Positions 1 through 9,393 of a DNA stretch of 64,000 nucleotides are shown in pieces. The DNA is from an uncultured Lachnospiraceae bacterium (GTDB lineage: Bacteria > Bacillota > Clostridia > Lachnospirales > Lachnospiraceae). The position numbers and the translations under genes are program-made. Position 1 is the stretch's first letter; each line of letters opens with the position of its first letter. Where the stretch lies: contig CAJTOO010000003.1 of assembly GCA_910577735.1 (NCBI GenBank), forward strand, positions 119,875-183,874. Reading direction: 5' to 3'. The notes under the pieces are model-generated. The model was not told where the DNA came from. It did no database searches and worked only from the letters and a program-made list of their open reading frames with translations.

Positions 1-114
1 ATTCATGACAATGATCCGGTTTATGGGCACACTCTGCTGGGTCAGTTTATCGATCAACGCCAAAAATTTCCGATCAGGTTTATAGGCGGGAATGATAATG
101 TCTACCTGGTCCAC
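1..114 (-). CDS. Glycosyltransferase family 2, N-terminal fragment
   Basis: Only the first 38 codons are in the window; the gene continues past the left edge. It starts with GTG at 114-112 behind a GGAGGGG ribosome site. The peptide opens with VDIIIPAYKPDRKFL, the usual first beta strand and nucleotide-binding loop of a GT-A fold family 2 glycosyltransferase, so it should transfer a sugar from a nucleotide donor. It lies just downstream of the LCP gene and its terminator, and is probably another member of the surface-glycan cluster, although the terminator may separate its transcription. Confidence 0.75.
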   Translation of the reverse strand, partial: MDQVDIIIPAYKPDRKFLALIDKLTQQSVPINRIIVMN

Positions 115-148
115 GCATTTCCCCTCCATTTATATTTTAGTACGGAAT

Positions 149-176
149 AAAAGGGGCCTGCAAGACAAGCCCCTTT
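149..176 (-). terminator. Rho-independent terminator after LCP gene
   Basis: An 8-bp perfect stem (AAAGGGGC with GCCCCTTT) encloses a 12-nt loop. Read on the minus strand it starts 11 nt after the LCP stop codon and is followed by a T-rich stretch. Confidence 0.75.
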
Positions 177-187
177 GCTATGATTCA

Positions 188-1393
188 TTATTTATTCAGA
201 TATCCGTTTGTATCATCATAAATCTTCTGACTGCATTTCTTTACAGTCTCTGACGGTTCATAATCTTTGGCATCAAACAGGAACTCATGCAGCCATTTGA
301 CATTGTCCTCCAGACTGAGCGGGATGACACAGGATCCTTTGGAACCAATCGTTCCTGTGGCGCGGTTGGACTCCTGCGGGAATCCGGCTGTATCCGAAAT
401 GTAGTAAGTGCCTACATTGCCAAGCATATCCACAATCTCCGCCAGATCCAATGAAGTATATACTTCGTTGAACACAGCATCTGCAGTGCTTGTGAGCTGC
501 GGCAGCGAAGCCTTCTTCGCCTGATCCGCTACTGCGGAAAGAACCTCCCTCTGTCTCTCGGCACGTTTAAAGTCATCTCCTGCAGTATAACGGATACGGC
601 AATAACCTGTAGCCTGCAGACCGTCAAGCAGCTGATAGCCGGTCTCTGCTACTGGTGTGTAACTCCTCTTCAGGTCCTCTGCAATACAGAGCTGATAGTT
701 ATTTAAGTGGCTGATCTCTGAGTCATCCACATCGATATATACACCGCCCAACGCATCAATGGTATCTGCCAGACCGGCAAAACCAACGGTAACGAAATCC
801 GTGATGTTCATATCCAAATTCATATTCAGCATATTGATTGCCTGCTCAGGACCACCCTTGGCATAGGCTGCATTACACTTATTGTAAGAATCATTACTCA
901 GATTCAGGTAAGTATCACGATATATGGAAACCAGCTTACACTCTCCCGTATCCTGATTGATGGAAGCAATCATGATTGTGTCGCTTCGCGTATTCTTCGT
1001 CAGTGCGCCCGAAGTGGAATCCACACCAAACAGGGCAATATTCCGATACCCCTTCATGGTCGTCTCCTGGGCCTGTTCCACGGTATCATTGATGATGATC
1101 TTCTCATCATTCAATTCCACCTTACCGCTGCCGGTACCTTTCATAACACCATATAAAACCACCACTGCTATGACAAGGATAATAATCTCGACAATAAAAA
1201 TGATAATCCGTCTGCGCTGTTTCTTTGCCTGCTTTTTCTTACTCGTACTCTTGCCGGATGATTTTTTGCCGGATGACTTCTTCCCGGACCCTGAGGACCT
1301 CCTGCCGGAAGACTTGGAACCGCTCCTGGAAGAAGACTTTTTCCTGGGCCTGTAATCATCCTCGTCATATTCATCTTCATAATGCTTGGCCAT
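188..1393 (-). CDS. LytR-CpsA-Psr (LCP) family glycopolymer ligase
   Basis: LCP proteins sit in the membrane and transfer undecaprenyl-linked glycopolymers onto peptidoglycan or other acceptors. The chosen ATG follows a GGGAGTG ribosome site; a longer in-frame start exists but lacks one. Residues 1-60 are a Ser/Lys/Arg-rich, likely disordered cytoplasmic tail, residues about 61-83 form one transmembrane helix, and the rest is the extracellular LCP domain. Conserved LCP signatures are visible: RSDT near 136, the SIYRDTY motif near 158 and the arginine-rich RAERQRE near 275, which in the family bind the pyrophosphate of the lipid-linked substrate. It is the last full gene of the glycan cluster and has its own promoter, which suits a ligase that attaches the polymer made by the upstream genes. 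The polymer specificity is not visible. Confidence 0.92.
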   Translation of the reverse strand: MAKHYEDEYDEDDYRPRKKSSSRSGSKSSGRRSSGSGKKSSGKKSSGKSTSKKKQAKKQRRRIIIFIVEIIILVIAVVVLYGVMKGTGSGKVELNDEKIIINDTVEQAQETTMKGYRNIALFGVDSTSGALTKNTRSDTIMIASINQDTGECKLVSIYRDTYLNLSNDSYNKCNAAYAKGGPEQAINMLNMNLDMNITDFVTVGFAGLADTIDALGGVYIDVDDSEISHLNNYQLCIAEDLKRSYTPVAETGYQLLDGLQATGYCRIRYTAGDDFKRAERQREVLSAVADQAKKASLPQLTSTADAVFNEVYTSLDLAEIVDMLGNVGTYYISDTAGFPQESNRATGTIGSKGSCVIPLSLEDNVKWLHEFLFDAKDYEPSETVKKCSQKIYDDTNGYLNK

Positions 1394-1497
1394 ACTTTGC
1401 ACTCCCTTGATTCCCAACAAAATTTACAGTAAAATTCCGTCTCTTATTTTGTCACATTCTGCCCGAAAAGGCAACCTTTTGTGTCTATTCTTATAAG

Positions 1498-1525
1498 ATT
1501 ATACTACATCTTGGTATAATTGCAA
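1498..1525 (-). promoter_or_regulatory. Sigma-A type promoter for the LCP gene
   Basis: On the minus strand a TTGCAA -35 (1520-1525) is followed after 16 bp by a perfect TATAAT -10 (1498-1503), about 105 bp upstream of the LCP start. The 200-bp gap (1394-1593) shows no other clear element. Confidence 0.6.
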
Positions 1526-1593
1526 TATAATTCATGTTTCTTTCGCAACTCTTCCGAATTTCTTAAGAATTTACATTTTGTCTTATTATCTCC

Positions 1594-3003
1594 TCAATAG
1601 GCGTTTTTATTGATAAATCCCTTGAAAATCGTGAGGAACATAATCTTGATGTCAAAAGACATGGTCCAGTTCTCAATATAAAAAATATCATACTCTATCC
1701 TGCGCTTAATGGAAGTATCTCCTCTGTAACCATTGATCTGCGCCCAGCCGGACAACCCGGGTCTCACCTGGTGTTTGACCATATAACGGGGTATCTCTTC
1801 TTTAAACTGCTCCACGAACTGGGGTCTCTCCGGCCTGGGTCCCACCACACTCATATCCCCTTTCAGGATATTGAACAGCTGGGGGAGTTCATCGATACTC
1901 GTCCTGCGCAGAAATCTGCCCACTTTGGTAACCCTTGGGTCATCCTTGGTGGTCCACCCCTTTTCCTCCTGAGACGGCTTCTGCACCTCCATGGTGCGGA
2001 ATTTATACATTTTAAAAGGCTTATTGTGAAGTCCGATTCTTTCCTGTTTAAAAATCACAGGCCCTCTGGACGTGCATCTGATGGCCAAAGCAGACACCAG
2101 CATAATCGGCGAAGATACCACCACCCCCACCAGGGCTACCAGAATATCCATCACCCGCTTGGCACACCAGTTCAATGTATTGGTCAAAGGCACATAACGG
2201 ATATTGATCACCGGAAGTCCCATCAAATCCTCCGTATAAGGCCTGCTCGGGAAGAGACTGTTATAGTCCGGGATAAATTTCGTATGCACACCGGACTTCT
2301 CACACAAGTCCACAATGTGTTCCAGATTATCGTAGTCTTTCAAAGAAAGAGTGATGGCAATCTCGTCCAGCTTGTTCTGGGGCAGAATATAGAGCAGATT
2401 CTCAATGCGTCCCAGTACTTTAACCCCTTTATAGACCGTACCGCTCGGCACACTGTCATCCAGAATGCCCCGCACCACATAGCCCCACTGGGGATTGGCA
2501 TTTATGCGCTTGATATACTCTTCCGTGGCACGGGAATACCCCACCAGCAGAATATATTTCAGGTTATAACCTTTTTCCCGGAAATATTGCAGGAGCATGC
2601 GGATAAAAGTACGTCCCAGAGTCGTCAGGAAAATATTGATCCCATAGAACATCGCCATCATACTACGGGAGAAGTGAATCTGTGCAATCAGATACCAGCC
2701 GGCCATCAGCAGGACCATGCCTACTGTATTTGCCTGGAAAATATTGAGAATCTCATAACGGTGGACAGTTGCCCTTTTCGGCGTATATAAATTAAAAGAA
2801 TAATACAATATCAGATAACCCGGCACGATCACATACAGCATCTGGAAATATGTGCCCATGGAAAGAGCACCGGCAGTAGGGTCGGTGTCTGTAAAAGGAC
2901 TGGCAAACTTTAAGTACCAGGCCAGCATATAGGATACCGCAACAATCACAGCATCCAGCACAACGTGCAGTCTGTTAAAATATTTCTGGTTATCTTTGAT
3001 CAT
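1594..3003 (-). CDS. Polyprenyl glycosylphosphotransferase (WcaJ-type initiating sugar transferase)
   Basis: Initiates glycan assembly by moving a sugar-1-phosphate onto undecaprenyl phosphate at the inner face of the membrane. The N-terminal half carries four predicted membrane segments and a central nucleotide-binding-like region (LKYILLVGYSRATEEYI). The C-terminal bacterial sugar-transferase domain begins near residue 280 and contains FKQERIG, KFRTM, DELPQLFNILKGDMS, VGPRPE and RPGLSGWAQINGY, the hallmark motifs of the WcaJ/PssY class. The ATG chosen follows GAGAGG; an upstream GTG in the same frame has no ribosome site. It belongs to the minus-strand glycan cluster. This class usually loads glucose, galactose or N-acetylated sugars; which one is not predictable here. 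Confidence 0.92.
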   Translation of the reverse strand: MIKDNQKYFNRLHVVLDAVIVAVSYMLAWYLKFASPFTDTDPTAGALSMGTYFQMLYVIVPGYLILYYSFNLYTPKRATVHRYEILNIFQANTVGMVLLMAGWYLIAQIHFSRSMMAMFYGINIFLTTLGRTFIRMLLQYFREKGYNLKYILLVGYSRATEEYIKRINANPQWGYVVRGILDDSVPSGTVYKGVKVLGRIENLLYILPQNKLDEIAITLSLKDYDNLEHIVDLCEKSGVHTKFIPDYNSLFPSRPYTEDLMGLPVINIRYVPLTNTLNWCAKRVMDILVALVGVVVSSPIMLVSALAIRCTSRGPVIFKQERIGLHNKPFKMYKFRTMEVQKPSQEEKGWTTKDDPRVTKVGRFLRRTSIDELPQLFNILKGDMSVVGPRPERPQFVEQFKEEIPRYMVKHQVRPGLSGWAQINGYRGDTSIKRRIEYDIFYIENWTMSFDIKIMFLTIFKGFINKNAY

Positions 3004-3062
3004 ATGCAAGCCTCTCACGGAGGTACGGTAAGCAATTTTCCTTTTATTTTACAATATTTATG

Positions 3063-4097
3063 CTAAAAACACAACCTATAACATATGTTGCGCCACAGCT
3101 CCCATTGTATCCTGACATAAGCTGGCAGATTGTGAAGCTTAAAACGCACACGGTTTTGCCTGCCCTGCGCCGACACACACAATCTCATCCCTTTCAGGAT
3201 GCCTCGCAGATATACGCTTCCAAACCCTTTACGGATAAAGAAAAGTGTTTTGATAAAATATCCCATCAGCAAAAAAGGAAGGTTTAATAAAATCTGCAGA
3301 AAAGGCATATTTTTATAAACCAGATACACACTGTTCCTGGCCGCAAGATTTACCTTAAAGGCGTTATAGCGAGAACCAGACGACGCGCTCCCCGCATGAT
3401 AAACCTCTGCCTCCGGAATATAAAGATTCCGATATCCCGCTATTCTGGCGCGGTATCCCAGATCGATGTCTTCCAGATACGCAAAATGATTCTCATCCAG
3501 CACTCCGATTTTAGACAAAGTCTTTCTGCGATAGATGCAGGCACCCCCGCAGGCCGCAAAAATATCCCGTCCCTTCTGGTAAGCCTCCCGTCCCTTATCC
3601 TTTCCCGCCGCAAAGGCCCAGCCCAGCGCACAGTAATAATCTCCCGCATCATCTATCAGCTGAGGCTTCCTCATATTGATCATCTGTGCAGCCCCGGAAA
3701 AGATTTTCTCATCCTGCTGCAGGGGCGCTTCCAGCGCACGAACGAACCCCCGGCGCGCTACAGTATCGTTATTTAATAAAATAACATATGCTGTTTTGCT
3801 TTCTGCAATGCCTCTGTTTACCGCACCGCAGAACCCCTGGTTATGCTCTAAGGCAATCAGCTCTGCCTTTGGGAATTTCTCTGCCACCAATTCCCTGCTC
3901 CCATCTGTAGAACCATTATCCACCACAAGTATCCTGGCCGGCTCCTTTTCCAGAGACTTCAGACAGTTCTCAATATAGTCTCTTCCATTATAGTTGGGAA
4001 TGATGATGGTGGAACGGACTGCAGCGTCGTCCTCAGTTCCCTGATGATTTAACTTTCTGTATTTGTTCTCTGTCCCTGTCTTCTTATCCTGCCCCAT
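3063..4097 (-). CDS. Glycosyltransferase family 2, rhamnosyltransferase-like
   Basis: A single GT-A domain enzyme of 344 residues, preceded by a GAGGAAGG ribosome site. The domain starts near residue 28 (STIIIPNYNGRDYIENCL), shows VVDNGSTDGS near 58 and the metal-binding LLNNDT near 107-112. Further on come the block FAYLEDIDLGYRARIAGY and an IPEAEVYHAGS motif, the combination typical of WbbL/RfbF-like rhamnosyltransferases. A hydrophobic C-terminal segment suggests membrane association. Neighbouring rmlA, rmlB and rmlC genes upstream in the same cluster supply the dTDP-rhamnose route, which supports a rhamnose donor, but donor and linkage remain an inference. Confidence 0.88.
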   Translation of the reverse strand: MGQDKKTGTENKYRKLNHQGTEDDAAVRSTIIIPNYNGRDYIENCLKSLEKEPARILVVDNGSTDGSRELVAEKFPKAELIALEHNQGFCGAVNRGIAESKTAYVILLNNDTVARRGFVRALEAPLQQDEKIFSGAAQMINMRKPQLIDDAGDYYCALGWAFAAGKDKGREAYQKGRDIFAACGGACIYRRKTLSKIGVLDENHFAYLEDIDLGYRARIAGYRNLYIPEAEVYHAGSASSGSRYNAFKVNLAARNSVYLVYKNMPFLQILLNLPFLLMGYFIKTLFFIRKGFGSVYLRGILKGMRLCVSAQGRQNRVRFKLHNLPAYVRIQWELWRNICYRLCF

Positions 4098-4183
4098 GGC
4101 CCTTCCTCAATTTCGATTCTTCCTGCTTTACACAGCCTCTTCCCGGCAAAGGCAACTGCGGTCTCCCAATGATCGAATGCCCC

Positions 4184-5611
4184 TCACCTGCCTGACTTTA
4201 TGACAATGCCCGGATCCCACACCACCAGATAGCCTGCATTGCGCACTGCCTGTCCGAAGGCAAGGCTCAATTTACGATACCCGGCCTCATCACAACTAAG
4301 GCCGGCCACATCGGCAATCTGTACATCCTGTCTTCCCTGTCTGGTTTTCACCTGTACCGTTCTCTCCTGATAAGGGATTCCCAGAATCTGCCTGTAAACC
4401 GGCTGCAACTCTTCCCGCACCTGTATACAACGGATATCCACCGCCGCACAATCCTGCTTTAATACCGCCCGGTGGGTGCTGCCGCCGCTATAATGCCCGT
4501 TTAATCCCTCAAAGAGACATTCGCCGCTCTCATCATAGGCTCCCGCACAGATACAGCCGCAGGCATCCAGAATCTTTCCGCCCACCACCCCTGCATCCTG
4601 CCTGACTGACAAAAGATCCGGTTCATAACAGATATCATAAAATCCCAGGTGCAGACTATGCTCCACATGTGTCTGCCATCCCTGTCTGCTTCCAAAATCC
4701 GCAAGCGCCCTCCGGCCTGCCTCATAGGCGTAAGATTTACTCTGTGTATTCTGGGCTGTGGACTGGGCGTGGGAGCGCCAGTGGTAGAGTATACGTGGGA
4801 TATGGACAATCATCGTCTCCATTCTGCCCAACAGGTCTCTCTTCAATAAGTTATCCACAACCCGCAGTACCAGATCGTAATCCTGGGCTCCATCATATTC
4901 GCTGCGCAGTTTCAGTGTTTTCAACAGTTTGGCTTCCACTGCCATAAAGTGACAGATGTAATTATTTGAAAGTATTAAATCCAGATTGAATTTTTGTTTT
5001 ATATGTGGAGATATAAAAAATCTGGACGTTTCATCGCACTTGTCTTCGTCCGAATACAACAAAGCAGGCAGACAGTTTTGTACCCTGCTTTCCTGTACTG
5101 CCGCTGCCATATAATATAAAGCATCAGGCGTTATGAAATCATCATGATCCAGAAACGCAATATAATCCCCTGCCGCCAGGGCGATACCCGCATTGGTATT
5201 GCCCGAGATACCCAGGTTCTTTCCCAGACGTCTATACTTGATACGCATATCGCCGGCCTCTTCTGTCACCTGACGCACCGTCCGCTCCACCAGATCACTG
5301 TCTGAGGCATCCACAATGATCAGCTCCCACTTGCGGTAACTCTGGTCACGCACAGAGGCAAGCATTTCCCGCAGATAGCTTTCTTCTGTCTCGTAAGCCG
5401 GCGTCACAATGCTGAACAGGTATGGATAATCCTCTGTCTCCCGGCGCTGTCTTGTCAGTGTTTCCGCAGAAGGCGCCATGTAATAATAATCAGCCCTTTT
5501 TTCTTCCTCCAAACGCTCCTTCGCAGCATAGTATGCATGACTTATGCCGTTTTTCTTCAGGTAATTTATGGTCTTTCTTACGTTATCCATCTTCAAGATC
5601 CGATTGCCCAC
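4184..5611 (-). CDS. Glycosyltransferase family 2 with intact N-domain and decayed C-domain
   Basis: The N-terminal half is a full GT-A domain: FSIVTPAYETEESYL near residue 62, IIVDASDSD and the metal-binding FLDHDDFITPDALY near 154, then the acceptor half with FNLDLILSNNYICHF and YHWRSHAQST. The C-terminal 150 residues resemble only the middle of a second GT2 domain (AGVVGGKILDACGCICAG) and lack its nucleotide-binding start and its metal site, so this part is a remnant or a structural module. The GTG start was chosen because GGGAGG lies 7 nt upstream; ATG at 5590 is an alternative. It lies between two other GT genes and probably adds a residue to the same polymer. Confidence 0.85.
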   Translation of the reverse strand: MGNRILKMDNVRKTINYLKKNGISHAYYAAKERLEEEKRADYYYMAPSAETLTRQRRETEDYPYLFSIVTPAYETEESYLREMLASVRDQSYRKWELIIVDASDSDLVERTVRQVTEEAGDMRIKYRRLGKNLGISGNTNAGIALAAGDYIAFLDHDDFITPDALYYMAAAVQESRVQNCLPALLYSDEDKCDETSRFFISPHIKQKFNLDLILSNNYICHFMAVEAKLLKTLKLRSEYDGAQDYDLVLRVVDNLLKRDLLGRMETMIVHIPRILYHWRSHAQSTAQNTQSKSYAYEAGRRALADFGSRQGWQTHVEHSLHLGFYDICYEPDLLSVRQDAGVVGGKILDACGCICAGAYDESGECLFEGLNGHYSGGSTHRAVLKQDCAAVDIRCIQVREELQPVYRQILGIPYQERTVQVKTRQGRQDVQIADVAGLSCDEAGYRKLSLAFGQAVRNAGYLVVWDPGIVIKSGR

Positions 5612-5642
5612 TGTCACGCCTCCCACTTACCAAATGTAACGA

Positions 5643-5669
5643 AATCGCCCTGCTCACCGCAGGGCGATT
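5643..5669 (-). terminator. Hairpin terminator after the phosphohexomutase gene
   Basis: An 11-bp near-perfect stem containing CGCCCTGC/GCAGGGCG with a 5-nt loop lies 13 nt after the mutase stop codon. The following minus-strand sequence is only moderately T-rich, so read-through into the next GT gene is likely. Confidence 0.55.
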
Positions 5670-5681
5670 ATCACGCTTTTC

Positions 5682-7403
5682 TTACAAATTCTTCTTAAGA
5701 TCTTCTGTCAGCTGATCCAGTTTTGCCTGTGCATCCTCAAGGCTCGTTCCCTTCACACCCATATAGAATTTAATCTTCGGCTCTGTGCCGGAAGGTCTTG
5801 CACAGCACCAGGAATCATTGGTCAGATCAAAATAGAGTACATTGGACTGGGGCAATCCTGTCTCACCCTCTTCCCCGGTCTCTAAGTTCAGTGTCTTTCC
5901 GGTATCATAATCCCTGAATTCTTTTACCTTCAAATCCCCGAAGTTCTTCGGCGGATTCTTACGAAGCTTGTTCATCAGCTCTTCAATTTCCTTCGCACCG
6001 TCGATACCCTTCATGGTAATGGAATACTGACTCTCTTTAAAATAACCGTATTTCTCATAGAGTGTGATCATCTGATCCCACACAGTCTTACCCTGTTTCT
6101 TGCACCATGCTGCCATCTCACACAGACACATCACAGCCACGACCGCATCTTTATCTCTGGCATGGGTGCCTGCCAGACAGCCGTAACTCTCTTCCAGCCC
6201 GAACACATAATGGTTGGAACCATTCTGCTCGAACAGCTTGATCTGCTCACCGATGAATTTAAATCCTGTCAGTACTTCGATGAACTTCACTTTATAATCG
6301 TCAGAAATCGCTCTGGCCATATTGGTAGTCACAATGGTGGTCACAAGCGCAGGGTTCTCCGGCATAGTGCCAGTCGCTGCTCTCTCTCTCAAAATATACT
6401 CCGCAATCAGCATACCGGACATATTGCCTGTGAACGGCACATACTCACCGCTCTTGGTATCCAGTGCGTAAATACCCAGTCTGTCTGCATCGGGATCTGT
6501 CGCAAGGACGATATCTGCGTTCTTTTCTTTCGCAAGCTTTAAGGCCAGAGTAAAGGCCTTGGGATCCTCGGGATTCGGATAGTCCAGGGTTGTGAAATCG
6601 GGATCCGGCATCTCCTGTTCCGGCACCACATACACGTTCTGGAAACCAAGCTCGGAAAGAATCCTTCTCACTGGCACATTGCCGGTTCCGTTGAAAGGAG
6701 AATAGACAATCTTCATATCCTCTGCCATCTCTTTGATCACTTCCGGATGAATGATCTGTTTCTTTAATTCCACCATGTATTTATCATCCATCTCTTTACC
6801 GATGACTTCATAAAGGCCGGCCTTTACAGCCTCCTCTTTCTCCATGGTCTTTACTGTGTGATAATCGGTCACATTGTTGACCTCTGTGATAATCTCTTTA
6901 TCCTTGGGAGCTGTCACCTGCGCGCCGTCCTCCCAGTAACATTTATAACCATTATATTCCGGCGGGTTATGACTGGCCGTAATCACAATACCTGAGATAC
7001 AGCCAAGCTCTCTGAGGGCAAACGATAATTCCGGTGTGGGACGGAGAGCATCAAATACATAAGCCTTAATCCCGTTAGCCGCCAGGCACAATGCCGCCTC
7101 ATCCGCAAACTCCGGAGACATTCTTCTGGAGTCATAGGCAATGGCAACCCCTTTCTTCTCACCGCCCTGTTTCTTTATGTAATTAGCCAGACCCTGGGTG
7201 GCTTTACGCACCGTGTAGATGTTCATACGATTCGTGCCGGCCCCGATCACTCCGCGGAGTCCTCCTGTACCAAACGCAAGCTCCTTATAAAATCTGTCCT
7301 CAATTTCCTTCTCATCGTTTCTGATTGCCAAAAGCTCCTGCTTGGTTGCCTCATCAAAGTAGGAATCCTCCAGCCAGAATTCAAATTGCTCCTGATATCC
7401 CAT
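5682..7403 (-). CDS. Phospho-sugar mutase (phosphoglucomutase/phosphomannomutase)
   Basis: Interconverts hexose 6-phosphate and hexose 1-phosphate in the cytoplasm, supplying glucose 1-phosphate for dTDP-rhamnose and other nucleotide sugars. The 573-residue length matches Firmicute PgcA-type enzymes. All four family motifs are present: the phosphoserine loop TASHNPPEYNG near 138, the Mg-binding DPDADRLG near 299, the sugar-binding GLEESYG and the phosphate-binding RPSGTEPKIKF near 533. The ATG follows a perfect AAGGAGG site; longer in-frame starts are rejected. It has its own promoter upstream and sits among glycosyltransferase genes, so its role in precursor supply is well supported, while exact sugar preference is not. 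Confidence 0.95.
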   Translation of the reverse strand: MGYQEQFEFWLEDSYFDEATKQELLAIRNDEKEIEDRFYKELAFGTGGLRGVIGAGTNRMNIYTVRKATQGLANYIKKQGGEKKGVAIAYDSRRMSPEFADEAALCLAANGIKAYVFDALRPTPELSFALRELGCISGIVITASHNPPEYNGYKCYWEDGAQVTAPKDKEIITEVNNVTDYHTVKTMEKEEAVKAGLYEVIGKEMDDKYMVELKKQIIHPEVIKEMAEDMKIVYSPFNGTGNVPVRRILSELGFQNVYVVPEQEMPDPDFTTLDYPNPEDPKAFTLALKLAKEKNADIVLATDPDADRLGIYALDTKSGEYVPFTGNMSGMLIAEYILRERAATGTMPENPALVTTIVTTNMARAISDDYKVKFIEVLTGFKFIGEQIKLFEQNGSNHYVFGLEESYGCLAGTHARDKDAVVAVMCLCEMAAWCKKQGKTVWDQMITLYEKYGYFKESQYSITMKGIDGAKEIEELMNKLRKNPPKNFGDLKVKEFRDYDTGKTLNLETGEEGETGLPQSNVLYFDLTNDSWCCARPSGTEPKIKFYMGVKGTSLEDAQAKLDQLTEDLKKNL

Positions 7404-7485
7404 TGTGTAACCTCCTTGTTTTATAATACCGTTCCTCCGCCCATCTCTCACGGAAGAACCAGACCCAAGTTAATCAATCCCCTAT

Positions 7486-7514
7486 ATTTTACCACAAGCC
7501 GTAACCTCTAGCAA
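7486..7514 (-). promoter_or_regulatory. Promoter for the phosphohexomutase gene
   Basis: Minus-strand TTGCTA (-35, 7509-7514), a 17-bp spacer and TAAAAT (-10, 7486-7491), about 80 bp upstream of the mutase start. It would allow the downstream half of the cluster to be transcribed separately. Confidence 0.5.
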
Positions 7515-7569
7515 ATATATTTATCGTTTATTGATGCCCTGGTTCTTCTGCTCATCCATCTGTCTGTTT

Positions 7570-9381
7570 TCACACATTCATAACAACACTGATCCACCGC
7601 ACAATCCGCAGTCCCGAAATCACATCCCGGGCCAGTGCCCCAATCCGATATTCTCCGGGCGGCAGGGGTGCCACAAGTTCCACCTCAAACCCGCACAGCG
7701 CGATATTTTTCTGATCCGGCATGTTCTGGGCAATATCATTGCGGCACTGGGGTGTATACTCCAGTTGATAGAGATCTCCTCTTTCTTTATCCTGAAACAG
7801 CAGTTTGGTCTCAAAGCAGGCATTGTCACTTCCCAGAACCACCGCATACCCCTGTACCCTGCGGGCCGTAGCCAGTTCCACAATCAGCCGCAGACACTCA
7901 TCCTCCCTGACACCCCCGATATCCTCAGCCAGTTCACACACCCGCCTGTCTGGAATCGTCCGCCCTTCCTCGAAGGCGGGACGGATGGTGGTATCCAGAC
8001 GCTTTCTGTTGAGTCTTGGATGATAATAGGGATCCTTTCTCTCAAGCTTAGGATGCCTGCCATAGAGAATATCCCGCTCCCGCATCAGCCTCTTTTGGTC
8101 CTCTTCACTTTCATCATGGCCGCGGCTTAAAGACTCATGGTGCACCAGATGGAAGGTATTGACCATCACATTGTGATACCCTGCTTCATAGAGGGTAAAG
8201 CACAGATCCACATCGTTAAAGGCCACCTGAAGCGCTTCCTGAAAACCGCCGGCCTCCTCAAACACTTCCCTGCGGAGCATCAGGCAGGCACCTGTCACTG
8301 CCAGATAATTCCAGACTCCCTGGTTCCTGCCATCATAATAACATCCGTTATCATCCTGAAACTGCAATTTATGCACCGGTCCCAAGACAATATTCACCAC
8401 GCCCACATGCTGGATTCTTTCGGAATTCGGATACAGCAGTTTGATCCCCACCGCACCGGCCCACTCTTCTGATGCCTTCTGTACAAGCGCCTCCAGCCAG
8501 CCGGAAGACACCGCCTCAATATCGTCATTTAAGAATAAGAGAAGATTCCCCCTGGCCTCTTTTGCCCCCAGATTGCACATGTGAGAGAAATTAAAAGGCA
8601 TGGGACGGTAGAGATAGCGGATCTCTGTATTCTGTCCGATCCGCTTCATTTCCTGCTCGATCTTCTCACGGTTGGCCTCGCTGCTGCCATTGTCAACAAC
8701 CAGTATCTCATAGGGCACTTCCCGCACCGTCCGGATCACTGTTTCCAGACATCTTGTGAGAATGGCCACATGATCCTTAGAAGGAATAATCACAGAGACG
8801 AAATGCTCTTTTTCCTCCTCTTCCACGAGCCGCTTACCGGGCCTGCCCTCTCCTGCCGGCAGCCAGGGTCCTTTCCTGTGAAACAACACCTCCCGCAGAT
8901 GACCGATGCTCTGACAGCCTTTTCCATAGCCTCCTGCCAGTTCCACCAGCCTGTCATGACAGGCGCCTTCTTCCTTCCTCTCCTGCTCCGTCAGCTTATC
9001 ATAAACTTCCCTTCTCACCGCCACAAGACTGCCCAGATAGTCCCTGCAAAGATAACTGTCGGGCGACCAGTCCTGTTTCAGCCAGGGAGAATGACAGGCT
9101 CCCGTTTCGTCCCGGATATCCTCATCCCCATAGACAAGCTGTACCCCGGGATACTTGGCAAAAAAGGCGGCAATCCGCTCTTTCGCCGAAACATCCGCCT
9201 CACCCTCCCCAAACACCAGAACCTCAAAATCCACAGAATCTTCCTGTCCTTTCAGGACCGGTCCTTCCTCTTCGTCCTCCAGTCTGGTGTCATAATTCAT
9301 CTCATATAATTTCAGGTTTTTTTCATACCGTCTGTCCAGCCGCTTTTCCAAAAGCCGCCGAAGCCTTCTCTTCAAGCGCAA
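7570..9381 (-). CDS. Glycosyltransferase family 2 with truncated N-domain and intact C-domain
   Basis: The protein begins at a TTG 7 nt after AGGAGG. Residues 1-30 are strongly basic. Residues about 50-160 keep only the second half of a GT-A domain (QLVYGDEDI, WSPDSYLCRDYLGSLVAVRR), without the normal first strands. From about residue 194 a complete GT2 domain follows: FVSVIIPSKDHVAILTRCL, ILVVDNGSSEANREKI, the metal site LLFLNDDIEAV near 285, ALQVAFNDVDLCFTLYEAGY and VHHESLSRG. The last 100 residues form an extra, probably beta-rich region of unknown role. The architecture equals the N-terminal half of the 1214-residue GT encoded upstream. It probably acts on the same lipid-linked or polymer acceptor; donor unknown. 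Confidence 0.85.
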   Translation of the reverse strand: MRLKRRLRRLLEKRLDRRYEKNLKLYEMNYDTRLEDEEEGPVLKGQEDSVDFEVLVFGEGEADVSAKERIAAFFAKYPGVQLVYGDEDIRDETGACHSPWLKQDWSPDSYLCRDYLGSLVAVRREVYDKLTEQERKEEGACHDRLVELAGGYGKGCQSIGHLREVLFHRKGPWLPAGEGRPGKRLVEEEEKEHFVSVIIPSKDHVAILTRCLETVIRTVREVPYEILVVDNGSSEANREKIEQEMKRIGQNTEIRYLYRPMPFNFSHMCNLGAKEARGNLLLFLNDDIEAVSSGWLEALVQKASEEWAGAVGIKLLYPNSERIQHVGVVNIVLGPVHKLQFQDDNGCYYDGRNQGVWNYLAVTGACLMLRREVFEEAGGFQEALQVAFNDVDLCFTLYEAGYHNVMVNTFHLVHHESLSRGHDESEEDQKRLMRERDILYGRHPKLERKDPYYHPRLNRKRLDTTIRPAFEEGRTIPDRRVCELAEDIGGVREDECLRLIVELATARRVQGYAVVLGSDNACFETKLLFQDKERGDLYQLEYTPQCRNDIAQNMPDQKNIALCGFEVELVAPLPPGEYRIGALARDVISGLRIVRWISVVMNV

Positions 9382-9393
9382 ACCTTATCCTCC